Both the position numbers and the translations under genes were made by a program. A stretch of DNA of 64,000 nt from Billgrantia aerodenitrificans (GTDB lineage: Bacteria; Pseudomonadota; Gammaproteobacteria; Pseudomonadales; Halomonadaceae): positions 1 to 64,000 of the forward strand of contig NZ_JABFTV010000012.1 in assembly GCF_021404405.1 (NCBI RefSeq). The letters run 5' to 3'. Below the pieces are notes generated by a model that did not search any database, had not been told where the DNA came from, and worked only from the letters and a program-made list of their open reading frames with translations. Positions 24,651 through 33,602 of this stretch are shown here, piece by piece (position 1 is the stretch's first letter; each line of letters starts with the position of its first letter).

Positions 24651-27356
24651 ATGCCCATTCTTCTGGAAAAGCTCTGCCCGCCTGCACTACCTGACACCGT
24701 CGTGGCCCGGGAAAGGCTGAACGACTGCTTCGCACTCAGCGAGCGGGTCCGCCTGTTGATGGTCCAGGCACCGCCCGGCTACGGCAAGAGCACGCTGCTG
24801 GCCGAGCGTCTGACGCAACTGCAGCAACCCTCGGCCTGGCTGTGCCTGGATGCCCGCGATGACGAGCCGGAGCGCTTCGCCGTCTACTTCCGTGAAGCAT
24901 TGACCCGCCTGTGCCGTGAGCTCGATCTCGCGCTCGAACTGCCCGAGGCCGACAATCTGGCCGAAGCCGTCGAAACCTGGCTGGCCCTGCTACCGGTTCA
25001 AGCCCCGCCGGGCCGGCTGGTGCTGGACGACGTTCAGCACCTGACCCACCCATCGATCCTCGAAAGCCTGCGCCACTGGTTGTGCCACCAGCCACCCTGG
25101 CTGACGCTGACCCTCGCTTCACGCACGCGCCCCGCCCTGGGCCTGCCGGAACTCCGGCTGCGCGGCGAACTGGAGGAGATCGGCCTGAGCGAGCTGGCCT
25201 TCGATGCGGAGGAGGCGCAGACCCTGTGTGCCGAACAGCTCAGCCTGCCGCCGACCCGGGTCAGCCTGGAGCGCGCTCTGCGCCGCACCGAAGGATGGCC
25301 GCTGGCGCTCGCCTGGCTGATCGAGCGCACCACGACCCTGGCCTCCTTCGATACGCTGCTGGAGCGACTCGACGGCAGCCATCCGGACTTCGTCACCTGG
25401 TTCGACGAGCTGCTGGCGCGCTGTATCGACGAACAGGACCGTCAGCTGCTGCTGCAGCTTGGCGTGCTGGAGCGCTTCTCTCCCAACCTGGTCGCCAGGC
25501 TGCTGGAGGGCGAGCGGCTCTCTCAGCGGCTGGAGGCGCTGGAGCGGGCCGGTCTGTTCCTCGAGCGGGTCGAACCTCATTCGCAATGGTTTCGCTTCCA
25601 TCAACTGTTTGCCGGCTACCTGCGCCATCGCCGCCACGAGCTCAGCCTGACCACACAGCACGAGCTGCATCAGCGCGCCAGCAACGCCTGGCTGCGTCTG
25701 GGCAACCCCGCCCTGGCCCTGGCCCAGGCCATCGACGCCGAAGCCCCCGAGCCGTTGGCCGAGCTGCTCGAGCGCGAGGGTCCCGGCCTGCTGGCCAACG
25801 GCCACTTCTCGCTGTTGGCGCGAGGTCTTGCCGCCCTCGGCGATACTCGCCTGGTCGACTCCCCCCGGCTCACCCTGCTGCACGGCTGGGCCTCGCATGC
25901 CCAGTACCATTTCGATCGCACTCGCCAAGCCATTGGCTGGATCGAGGCGCAGCTCGAACTGCCCGGATGGGCCGAGCTGTCCGCGGAGTTCGCCACCCTA
26001 CGGGCGCAGTTGGCGATCAACGAAGGCGACGCCGAACGGGCGGCACCGCTGGCAGAACAGGCCCTGACCCTGCCGCCCCGCTATCTGGCCACGACCCCGC
26101 TGACCGCCGCGGCGATACTGGCCGAGGCGCGCTTCGTCCAGGGCCACCTGGACGAGTCGCTGCAGCGCATCCACAGCGTGGAGCGTGAAGCCAATCGTAC
26201 CGGTGACGCGCAGATGCTGCTGTGGGCGCTGTGCCATCAGTCCGAGACGCTGGTGGCTCAGGGTCGTCTGCAGGCCGCCTTCGACGTGCAGGAGCGCGCC
26301 ATCGCTCACGTCGAGCACTCCGGCCTCGACCGCCTGCCGGTGTGCGAATTCCTCTACCGTATCCGCAGTCAGGTGCTGTGGGAGTGGCAGCGTCTGGAAG
26401 AAGCGGAGGAGGCAGCGCTGAAAGGCATCGAGGTACTCGACAGCCAGGGCGAGCGCTGGACGCTGCAATGCCACATCGGCCTGGCCAAGGTAGCGCTGTC
26501 GCGGGGCGATCAGGCCCAGTGCGCCGACCATATCCGCCGCCTGCGCAAGATTCTGGTGCAGGGCAACTATCACATCGACTGGCAGGCCAATGCCCATGCC
26601 ACCCTGCTGGCCTGGTGGCAGGCCAACGGCGATCTCGACGCCGTGGCCCGCTGGCTGCAGGAGGCACCGCCCGGCGACCCGACGAAGGCCAGCAACCACT
26701 TCGCGCAGTGCAACCTACGCAATCACGCTCGCGCCTTGATCCTGCTCGGCCGCTTCGACGAGGCCGAGGCACTGCTGATCGAGCAGGAACGCCAGACCGC
26801 ACGGCTGGGGCTTACCACCGACGCCAATCGCAACCGGATCTGCCTGGCCGGGCTGGAGTGGCAACGCGGCCGGCCCGATGCGGCCCTGGCGCATCTGGCC
26901 CAGGCGCTGACGCTCGCCACACGTACGGCGCTGGCCGGCAGCTTCCTGCGTCTGGGCCGGGCGCTGCCTGAGATGCTCAAGGGGCTGCTGGCCGAGCATG
27001 AGCTGGAGCCCCTGGCCCGGGGCCACGCCGAACGGCTGCTCGACCTTGCCCGCCGCCAGCGCGAGTTCGGCCGCGCCGTGCGCCTGATGCTCGACGACTC
27101 GGTCATCGACGACATCGTCTCGCGCCCCGACGTGCCGGAGCTGATCCGCACCTCGCCGCTGACCCGCCGCGAGTGGCAGATCCTCGGCCTGATCCATGCC
27201 GGGCTCTCCAACGAGCAGATCGCCGAACAGCTCTCGGTCGCCCCCACCACGGTCAAGACCCACATCCGCAGCCTCTATCAGAAACAGAACATCCGTCGCC
27301 GCGAAGAGGCCATCGCCCTGGCCGGCGAGCTGCTGTCGCGCATCCAGGGGGAGTAG
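24651..27356 (+). CDS. malT: MalT-like LuxR-family transcriptional activator
   Basis: A 901-residue STAND-type activator matching E. coli MalT in size and layout. The N-terminal ATPase has a Walker A APPGYGKST near residues 40-48 and a Walker B-like LVLDDVQHL near 124-132. A long helical repeat sensor fills the middle. The C-terminal LuxR helix-turn-helix reads LTRREWQILGLIHAGLSNEQ then VAPTTVKTHI. E. coli MalT binds ATP and maltotriose and activates mal promoters at GGGGAKGAGG sites. The downstream alpha-glucosidase and malK, and the convergent malEFG, are the likely targets. Its own ribosome site is weak. The sugar effector in this organism is inferred. Confidence 0.9.
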   Translation: MPILLEKLCPPALPDTVVARERLNDCFALSERVRLLMVQAPPGYGKSTLLAERLTQLQQPSAWLCLDARDDEPERFAVYFREALTRLCRELDLALELPEADNLAEAVETWLALLPVQAPPGRLVLDDVQHLTHPSILESLRHWLCHQPPWLTLTLASRTRPALGLPELRLRGELEEIGLSELAFDAEEAQTLCAEQLSLPPTRVSLERALRRTEGWPLALAWLIERTTTLASFDTLLERLDGSHPDFVTWFDELLARCIDEQDRQLLLQLGVLERFSPNLVARLLEGERLSQRLEALERAGLFLERVEPHSQWFRFHQLFAGYLRHRRHELSLTTQHELHQRASNAWLRLGNPALALAQAIDAEAPEPLAELLEREGPGLLANGHFSLLARGLAALGDTRLVDSPRLTLLHGWASHAQYHFDRTRQAIGWIEAQLELPGWAELSAEFATLRAQLAINEGDAERAAPLAEQALTLPPRYLATTPLTAAAILAEARFVQGHLDESLQRIHSVEREANRTGDAQMLLWALCHQSETLVAQGRLQAAFDVQERAIAHVEHSGLDRLPVCEFLYRIRSQVLWEWQRLEEAEEAALKGIEVLDSQGERWTLQCHIGLAKVALSRGDQAQCADHIRRLRKILVQGNYHIDWQANAHATLLAWWQANGDLDAVARWLQEAPPGDPTKASNHFAQCNLRNHARALILLGRFDEAEALLIEQERQTARLGLTTDANRNRICLAGLEWQRGRPDAALAHLAQALTLATRTALAGSFLRLGRALPEMLKGLLAEHELEPLARGHAERLLDLARRQREFGRAVRLMLDDSVIDDIVSRPDVPELIRTSPLTRREWQILGLIHAGLSNEQIAEQLSVAPTTVKTHIRSLYQKQNIRRREEAIALAGELLSRIQGE

Positions 27357-27379
27357 GCCGCGCGGCCGGACTCAGCCCC

Positions 27380-27412
27380 CCGCCTACGCCTCCCCTGTGC
27401 CGGGGCGTAGAG
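27380..27412. promoter_or_regulatory. Paired GGCGTAG sites before the alpha-glucosidase gene
   Basis: GGCGTAG occurs on the minus strand at 27384-27390 (within GGGGAGGCGTAGGCGG) and on the plus strand at 27404-27410 (within GGGGCGTAGAGG), forming an inverted pair 20 bases apart centre to centre. The same core is repeated three times before malE, so it is a candidate binding site for the regulon activator. The inverted arms could also form a hairpin ending the malT transcript. Confidence 0.45.
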
Positions 27413-27485
27413 GATTCACTGCACTGCCCATGGCGTCACCATCGAGCCTACGTTTCTCCGTATGGCACGACGACAAGGACAAGGC

Positions 27486-29162
27486 ATGAACACACAGCAC
27501 ATCTTCGGCAGACAGGGACAGGACTGGTGGCGCGGCGCGGTGATCTACCAGATCTACCCGCGCAGCTTCATGGACAGTAACGGCGACGGCATCGGCGACC
27601 TGCAGGGCATCATCGACAAGCTCGACTACATCGCATCGCTCAACGTCGACGCGATCTGGATCTCGCCCTTCTTCACCTCGCCGATGAAGGACTTCGGCTA
27701 CGACGTGGCCGACTACCGCGGCGTCGACCCCATCTTCGGCACTCTGGATGACTTCGACCGGCTGGTGGAGGCAGCGCACGCCCGCGGGCTCAAGGTCACC
27801 ATCGACCAAGTGCTGTCGCACACCTCCGATCTTCACCCCTGGTTCGCCGAGAGCCGCACCAGCCGCGACAACCCCAAGGCCGACTGGTACGTATGGGCCG
27901 ATGCCAAGGCCGACGGCTCGCCGCCCACCAACTGGCAGTCGGTGTTCGGCGGCAGCGCCTGGCAGTGGGACACCCGGCGCTGCCAGTACTACCTGCACAA
28001 CTTCCTGGTCAGCCAACCGGACCTCAACTTCCGCAATCCGCAGGTCGTCGAGGCCATTCTCGACGAGGTGCGCTTCTGGCTCGACCGCGGCGTCGACGGC
28101 TTCCGCCTCGATGCGATCAACTTCTGCACCCATGGCGAACTCGTCGACAACCCGCCACGCAGCAGCTCGGCAGAAGGCTTTCTCGGCGTGCGCCCCGACA
28201 ACCCCTACGGCTACCAACTGCATCTGCACGACAAGACCCAGCCGGAGAACCTGGCCTTCCTCGAGAAGCTGCGCGCCCTGCTCGACGAGTATCCCGGCAC
28301 CACCAGCGTCGGCGAGGTGGGCGACGACGATTCGCTCAACGTGATGGCCGCCTATACCCAGGGCGGCAAGCGTCTGCACATGGCCTACTCCTTCGATCTG
28401 CTGGGCGAGCGCCACGACCCCGAGTTCCTGCACCAAACGCTGACCGCCATGGAAGCGAAGATCGGCGACGGCTGGCCGTGCTGGGCACTGGGCAACCACG
28501 ACGTGCCGCGCCTGGCGACCCGCTGGAAGGCACAGGACGACCCGGCCAGGCTGCGTCTCTATCTGGCCTTCCTGCTGACCCAGCGTGGCAGCGTCTGTCT
28601 CTACCAGGGTGAGGAGCTGGGCCTGCCCGAGGCCGAGCTCACCCTGGAGCAGCTCGTCGACCCGGCCGGCATCACCTTCTGGCCGGCCTACAAGGGGCGC
28701 GACGGCTGCCGTACGCCGCATCCCTGGTGTGCCGAAACCCGCCACGGCGATTTCTCCCGGGGCGAGCCCTGGCTGCCGGTGCCCGACGAACACCTGGGAC
28801 TGGCCATGCGGCACCAGGACGAAGCCCCCGATTCGCTGCTCAATGCCTACCGCACCCTCCTTGCCTTCCGCCGGGAACACGTGGCATTGAAGAAGGGCGA
28901 AGTGCGCTACCACCCGGTGCGCGACGAGGTGCTGTGCCTGGAGCGCTCCTATCCCGCGCGAGAGCCCAACGAGCGCCTGTTGGTTGCGCTCAACTTCAGC
29001 GACGCGCTGCGCACCCTGCCCGCCCCGCGGGAAGCGCAAGCGCTCGACGACGCCCCGGCGCTGGTCAATGGCGCATGGGCCAATGGCGAGGTCCAACTGC
29101 CGCCCTGCGGCATCGCCATCGCCCGCTGTCCGGCACGGGAGGAGATCGTATGGGACGTCTGA
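27486..29162 (+). CDS. GH13 alpha-glucosidase (HaG-like)
   Basis: A 558-residue cytosolic glycoside hydrolase family 13 enzyme. It shows the GH13 regions DQVLSHTSD, GFRLDAINF (nucleophile Asp), VGEVGDD (acid/base Glu) and LGNHDVPR (third Asp). It closely resembles, from memory, the characterised alpha-glucosidase of Halomonas sp. H11 (GH13 subfamily 23), which releases glucose from maltose and other short alpha-glucosides and transglucosylates. ATG at 27486 is taken as start; eight upstream residues are possible. It lies between malT and malK and overlaps malK by 13 bases, so imported disaccharides are probably split here. Confidence 0.92.
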   Translation: MNTQHIFGRQGQDWWRGAVIYQIYPRSFMDSNGDGIGDLQGIIDKLDYIASLNVDAIWISPFFTSPMKDFGYDVADYRGVDPIFGTLDDFDRLVEAAHARGLKVTIDQVLSHTSDLHPWFAESRTSRDNPKADWYVWADAKADGSPPTNWQSVFGGSAWQWDTRRCQYYLHNFLVSQPDLNFRNPQVVEAILDEVRFWLDRGVDGFRLDAINFCTHGELVDNPPRSSSAEGFLGVRPDNPYGYQLHLHDKTQPENLAFLEKLRALLDEYPGTTSVGEVGDDDSLNVMAAYTQGGKRLHMAYSFDLLGERHDPEFLHQTLTAMEAKIGDGWPCWALGNHDVPRLATRWKAQDDPARLRLYLAFLLTQRGSVCLYQGEELGLPEAELTLEQLVDPAGITFWPAYKGRDGCRTPHPWCAETRHGDFSRGEPWLPVPDEHLGLAMRHQDEAPDSLLNAYRTLLAFRREHVALKKGEVRYHPVRDEVLCLERSYPAREPNERLLVALNFSDALRTLPAPREAQALDDAPALVNGAWANGEVQLPPCGIAIARCPAREEIVWDV

Positions 29163-30265
29163 CGCTTGCCGGCATCGGCAAGGATTACGCGGGGGTCGAG
29201 GTCTCCCGCGACATCGACCTGACCATCGAGGACGGCGAGTTCATCGTCTTCGTCGGCCCTTCCGGCTGCGGCAAGTCCACCCTGCTGCGCATGATCGCCG
29301 GCCTCGAGGACATCAGCCACGGCGAGATGCGCCTCGATGGCGAGCGCATCAACGAGGTGCCGCCCCAGGAGCGCGACATCGGCATGGTGTTCCAGTCCTA
29401 CGCGCTCTACCCGCACATGACGGTGGCCGAGAACATGGCCTTCGGCCTCAAGCTCGCCCGCACCGACAAGGCCGAGATCCGCCGCCGGGTGGAGCATGCC
29501 GCCGAGATGCTGCACCTGGGCGAGCTGCTCGAACGCAAGCCCAAGGAGCTCTCCGGCGGCCAGCGCCAGCGTGTGGCCATCGGCCGCACCCTGGTCAAGG
29601 AGCCGGCGGTGTTCCTGTTAGACGAACCGCTCTCCAACCTCGACGCCGCCCTGCGGGTCGACATGCGGGTGCAGATCGCCGAGCTGCACCGGCGCCTGGG
29701 CGCCACCATGATCTACGTGACCCACGATCAAGTGGAAGCGATGACCCTGGCCGACCGCATCGTGCTGCTGGCCGGGGGTCGCATCGCCCAGGTCGGCGCC
29801 CCGCTGTCGCTCTATCACTACCCGGCCACGCTGGAGGTGGCGCACTTCATCGGCTCGCCGCGCATCAACGTGGTGCCGGTCGAAGTGCTCGATCCCGGCC
29901 GCCAGCGCACCTCGGTGCGCCTACCCGGGGGCGAGACGCTGGCCGTGGCGGTCGACGGCGCTCGGCTGCTTGCCGGCGACAAGGCCACCCTGGCCGTACG
30001 CGCCGAGGACTTCGTCGCCCCTGCCGACGCCGAGGCCCGCCTCGCGGCCAGGCTCATGGTGGCCGAAAGGCTCGGCTACGAGACACTGGCTCATCTGCGG
30101 GTAGAGGGCGTCAGCGAGACCCTGACCCAGCGCCTCGACGGCTTGACCCACCTGGAGGACGGCCAGCCGCTCGAACTGGGACTATCCGGCGAGCGCTGCC
30201 ACCTGTTCGCCGCCGATGGCGAGGCTTGCCCGCGGCAGGTACGGATTCCCGGTGTCACTCATTGA
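29150..30265 (+). CDS. malK: Maltose/alpha-glucoside ABC transporter ATPase (MalK/UgpC type)
   Basis: A 371-residue ABC ATPase with Walker A GPSGCGKST, Q-loop VFQSYALYPHMT, signature LSGGQRQRVAIGR, Walker B VFLLDEPLSNLD and the H-loop YVTHDQ. The C-terminal OB-type regulatory domain (about 240-371) is the MalK/CUT1 type. It supplies energy to MalFG and in enteric bacteria also holds MalT inactive when no sugar is transported. Its ATG overlaps the alpha-glucosidase gene. The permease and binding-protein genes are about 4.3 kb away on the other strand, separated by a T6SS island. Confidence 0.92.
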   Translation: MGRLTLAGIGKDYAGVEVSRDIDLTIEDGEFIVFVGPSGCGKSTLLRMIAGLEDISHGEMRLDGERINEVPPQERDIGMVFQSYALYPHMTVAENMAFGLKLARTDKAEIRRRVEHAAEMLHLGELLERKPKELSGGQRQRVAIGRTLVKEPAVFLLDEPLSNLDAALRVDMRVQIAELHRRLGATMIYVTHDQVEAMTLADRIVLLAGGRIAQVGAPLSLYHYPATLEVAHFIGSPRINVVPVEVLDPGRQRTSVRLPGGETLAVAVDGARLLAGDKATLAVRAEDFVAPADAEARLAARLMVAERLGYETLAHLRVEGVSETLTQRLDGLTHLEDGQPLELGLSGERCHLFAADGEACPRQVRIPGVTH

Positions 30266-30269
30266 GCAC

Positions 30270-30328
30270 GGGCAAGAACTTGCCCAACGGGCAACTTCTT
30301 GCCCGCCTCAGGCAATGGATTGCCTGAG
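30270..30328 (+). terminator. Three consecutive hairpins after malK
   Basis: Three perfect inverted repeats follow the stop: GGGCAAG-AA-CTTGCCC (30270-30285), CGGGCAA-CTTC-TTGCCCG (30288-30305) and CTCAGGCAAT-GG-ATTGCCTGAG (30307-30328). The first two share the same arms, so the first left arm could pair with the second right arm, giving alternative folds. A clean T-run is missing, but the stretch after it is T-rich. It probably insulates malK from vgrG. Confidence 0.6.
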
Positions 30329-30390
30329 TTAACTTAGCCTTTTCGCTCCCTTTCTTCTTACCCCATTGTTTTTACTTTATTAGCCAAAAA

Positions 30391-30407
30391 CTGGCACCTC
30401 GCCTGCA
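30391..30407 (+). promoter_or_regulatory. Sigma-54 (-24/-12) promoter of vgrG
   Basis: CTGGCACCTCGCCTGCA fits the sigma-54 pattern TGGCAC-N5-TTGCA with one mismatch in the -12 box, and has the required 10 bases between the GG at 30393-30394 and the GC at 30405-30406. It ends 33 bases before the vgrG ATG. The upstream 50 bases are AT-rich, as expected for DNA-bending protein sites. Sigma-54 control of hcp/vgrG loci is established in Vibrio. Confidence 0.55.
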
Positions 30408-30440
30408 GAGACTTGGCCATGTACGCCTCCAGGAGGAAGC

Positions 30441-33400
30441 ATGGCCTCTGAAAACGGACTTCACTTCACCCTTCAGCTAGCCGATGCCAGCTCGCCCGAC
30501 ACCGAGGGCCTGGCGGTCATCGAGTTCACCCACCGGGAACGGCTCTCCGCCCCCTTCGAGCTCACGGTGCGCTTCGCCAGCCGTAACGGCAGCCTTTTCG
30601 CCCGCGACATTCTCGACCGCGAAGCCACCCTGACGATCTGGCAGGACGACGAGATGCTGCGCCAAGTGAACGGCATCGTCAGCGAGTTCGCCCGTGGCGA
30701 CCGCGGCCACCGCCACACCTTCTACCGGGTCGAGATCCGTCCCGCCCTGTGGCGCCTTGGCCTGCGCCAGAACTCGCGCATCTTCCAGGAAGTCTCGCCG
30801 CTCACGGTGCTCAATACCCTGTGCGACGAGCACGGCCTGACCGATCTCGCCTTCGCCGCCACCCGCGAGCCCGAGGCTCGGGAATACCTTACCCAGTACC
30901 GTGAAGACGATCTCGCCTTCGTCGAGCGCCTGGCCGCCGAAGAGGGGCTGTTCTACTTCCATGAATTCTTCCAGGTCGGTGGCGACGAGGACGCCCGCGC
31001 TGCCCACCGTCTGGTGTTCGCCGACGCCCCCCAGGTGCTGAGCCACCTGGGCGAGCGTACCTACCACGGTCGCGCCGGGGGCACGCCGCCGGCGCGTCAC
31101 GTGCGCAAGCTGCAGCAGCATGCCCGGGTCGCCCCGGCCTCGGCCACGCTCAAGGACTACTCGTTCAAGAAGCCTGCTTACGGACAACTGCATGATCACG
31201 CCGCACGCGAGCTGGAAGCTCACGGCCAGCGAAGCGACTACGAACACTACGACTACCCCGGGCGCTACAAGGCCGACGCCTCCGGCCAGGCCTTCACTCG
31301 CATTCGTCTCGAAGCGCTACGCCGTGGCGCCAATACCGCCGATGCCGAGAGCGACCTGCCCGAGCTTGCCCCAGGCACCCGTTTCACCTTGACCGACCAC
31401 GACCTCATTGAGCTCAACCGCGACTGGCAGGTACTCAGCGTCATTCACCACGGCAAGCAGCACCAGGCGCTGGAAGAGGACGGTTTCGTACAGGGCAGCG
31501 ACCAGAGCGATGGGCAAGGGAATGGTGGCCTGCGGGGGCGGGCAGGCTCGGAAGCCATGACCCGCTACCACAACGAACTGGTGCTCATGCCCGCCGACCA
31601 GGCCTGGCGCCCCGAGCCCAACCCCCGGCCCCGGGTCGACGGCCCCCAGATCGCCTTCGTCGTCGGGCCCGAAGGTGAAGAGATCCATTGCGACGAGCAT
31701 GGCCGGGTCAAGGTGCAGTTCCCCTGGGACCGCTATGCCGAGCCGAATACCGCCGGGGCTGAAGGCGAAGCCGCTGTAAACGGTGCCAGCGCCTGGTTGA
31801 GAGTGAGCCAGGACTGGGCCGGTGGCGGCTACGGCAGCATGGCGATTCCGCGTATCGGCCATGAAGTGATCGTCAGCTATCTGGAGGGCGATCCCGATCA
31901 ACCGCTGATCACCGGGCGGATCTACAACGCCGTCAGTACACCGCCCTACGAACTGCCGGCGCACAAGACCCGTACCGTCATCCGCACCCAGAGTCACCAG
32001 GGCGAAGGATTCAACGAACTGCGCTTCGATGACGAAGCCGGCCAGGAGCAGATCTGGCTGCACGCCCAGAAAGACCTGGAACTGCTGACCCACAACGACC
32101 GCACCGAAGAGATCGGCCACGACAGCCACCTCACCGTGCACCGCAACCGCATCAGCGAGATCCACGCCGACGACCACCTCACCGTGCGCGGCCAGCGCCA
32201 CCTCAAGGTCGACGGCGACGACCACCTCATCGTCGGCGCCACGCGCCACGAAAAGACCGCCCGCGCCCAGCTCGTCGAAGCTGGCCAGGAGATCCACCAC
32301 CAGGCCGGCAGCAAGACCGTGATCGACGCCGGCGCCGAGATCACCCTCAAGGCCGGCGGCAGCTTCCTCAAGCTCGACCCCAGCGGCATCACCATCGTCG
32401 GCGCCCAGGTCAAGATCAACTCCGGCGGCAGCCCCGGCTCGGGGAGCGGGCAAGCCACAGCGGCGGCGCTGCTGCCGGGTGCCGCCACGCCGGAAGCCAG
32501 CGAGGACGTGACGCTCAAGTCCAGCGGTGCGCCGCTCATGGGCGGCTTCATGGCGGCGGCCATGGCCGTCGCCGCCGCCACGACACAGGACGAAGCCGAA
32601 TCAGACGCGAGCGAAGACACGACCGACTCGAGCGTAGACGACCTGGTGGAAGCCAGGCGCCAGAAGGCGGCACGCTGGCAGTGTCGCCAAGGCCAGATCG
32701 CCGCTGCCAGAACCCGGCTCGACGCCATGCCGCCGGGTGGCCCCCGCGATACCCTGGCCGCCACCACCGAGCGCTTCGAGCGCAACAACGTCGCCGTGGA
32801 GCACGCCCGGCTGGCCCAGCATGTCTACGACCCCAGCCAGCCCGTGCCGGTGGGCTGGGGGGATAGCAGCCAGGATGCAGAGCTATTGGAAGAATTGGGG
32901 TTAACCCCCTCTGACCTGTATCCCGAAGAGAGCTCCTTCAGAGGCGGACTGTATCTACCTGACCCAGATGTCTTTGGAAACGCCTTGGCACCGGCAATTG
33001 GCTTCAGGGGCACGGACTTCTCGAACCGGGAAGATATCCGCAACAACATAGCTCAAGGGCTCAATCTGCCGTCCGATTATTATGAAAGGGCAGTTAAGAT
33101 AGGAGAATCACTTTCGGCAGGTGGATCTCATATACATCTGGCAGGCCACTCTCTCGGGGGTGGTCTAGTCTCCGCCACTTCACGCGCAAGCGGCCTGCCC
33201 GCAACGACATTCAACTCCGCCGGTCTGCATCCCAATACTGTGGAACGCTATGGCGGCACGCTGCATCAGCCCAGGCCCGAGAATATCCAGGCCTTCCGCG
33301 TCGCGGGAGAGATACTCACACTGCTGCAGGAGCGGCGGCTGAGTTCCACGCTCGTCGCGGCCGGGGTGGGCGCGGCACTGGGCGGTGGAACCGGTGCCCT

Positions 33401-33593
33401 TGCCGGAGCCGCCGGCAGTACCCTGCTGGCCACGCTGATGCCGGATGCAGTGGGCACGCCCTATCGACTTCCCGGCCGGGGCATCAATCCGATCGAGCGT
33501 CACAGCATGGTGCAAGTCATCGAGGGACTGGAGGCCCAGAAGTCGATGGATCAGGGTATCCTGGCCGAAGCCACGGGACATCACTGCACGTAG
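30441..33593 (+). CDS. vgrG: Evolved VgrG spike with C-terminal lipase effector domain
   Basis: A 1050-residue type VI secretion spike. Residues about 10-350 are the gp27-like base, about 395-495 the gp5 OB-fold (VKVQFPWDRY, WLRVSQDWAGGGYGS), followed by the beta-helix needle to about 680 (RNRISEIHADDHLTVRGQRH). Beyond residue 780 is a lipase-class domain: IGFRGTDFSN as oxyanion region and the Ser nucleophile in HLAGHSLGGG at about 903, with His candidates in IERHSMV near 1017. Two alanine/glycine-rich hydrophobic stretches (about 697-712 and 970-1000) might help membrane passage. The start has an AGGAGG site. The lipase part and following gene have lower GC than the spike. No other T6SS gene is nearby. 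Confidence 0.93.
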   Translation: MASENGLHFTLQLADASSPDTEGLAVIEFTHRERLSAPFELTVRFASRNGSLFARDILDREATLTIWQDDEMLRQVNGIVSEFARGDRGHRHTFYRVEIRPALWRLGLRQNSRIFQEVSPLTVLNTLCDEHGLTDLAFAATREPEAREYLTQYREDDLAFVERLAAEEGLFYFHEFFQVGGDEDARAAHRLVFADAPQVLSHLGERTYHGRAGGTPPARHVRKLQQHARVAPASATLKDYSFKKPAYGQLHDHAARELEAHGQRSDYEHYDYPGRYKADASGQAFTRIRLEALRRGANTADAESDLPELAPGTRFTLTDHDLIELNRDWQVLSVIHHGKQHQALEEDGFVQGSDQSDGQGNGGLRGRAGSEAMTRYHNELVLMPADQAWRPEPNPRPRVDGPQIAFVVGPEGEEIHCDEHGRVKVQFPWDRYAEPNTAGAEGEAAVNGASAWLRVSQDWAGGGYGSMAIPRIGHEVIVSYLEGDPDQPLITGRIYNAVSTPPYELPAHKTRTVIRTQSHQGEGFNELRFDDEAGQEQIWLHAQKDLELLTHNDRTEEIGHDSHLTVHRNRISEIHADDHLTVRGQRHLKVDGDDHLIVGATRHEKTARAQLVEAGQEIHHQAGSKTVIDAGAEITLKAGGSFLKLDPSGITIVGAQVKINSGGSPGSGSGQATAAALLPGAATPEASEDVTLKSSGAPLMGGFMAAAMAVAAATTQDEAESDASEDTTDSSVDDLVEARRQKAARWQCRQGQIAAARTRLDAMPPGGPRDTLAATTERFERNNVAVEHARLAQHVYDPSQPVPVGWGDSSQDAELLEELGLTPSDLYPEESSFRGGLYLPDPDVFGNALAPAIGFRGTDFSNREDIRNNIAQGLNLPSDYYERAVKIGESLSAGGSHIHLAGHSLGGGLVSATSRASGLPATTFNSAGLHPNTVERYGGTLHQPRPENIQAFRVAGEILTLLQERRLSSTLVAAGVGAALGGGTGALAGAAGSTLLATLMPDAVGTPYRLPGRGINPIERHSMVQVIEGLEAQKSMDQGILAEATGHHCT

Positions 33594-33602
33594 GGAGACA
33601 TC

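Noticed and set aside
27384..29096. A 570-codon open frame on the minus strand opposite the alpha-glucosidase gene
   Set aside because: It is a GC-rich antisense frame of a well supported enzyme gene, with low-complexity Gly/Val/Gln composition and no ribosome site. Similar frames opposite tgt, secD, fabV and malE were rejected for the same reason.
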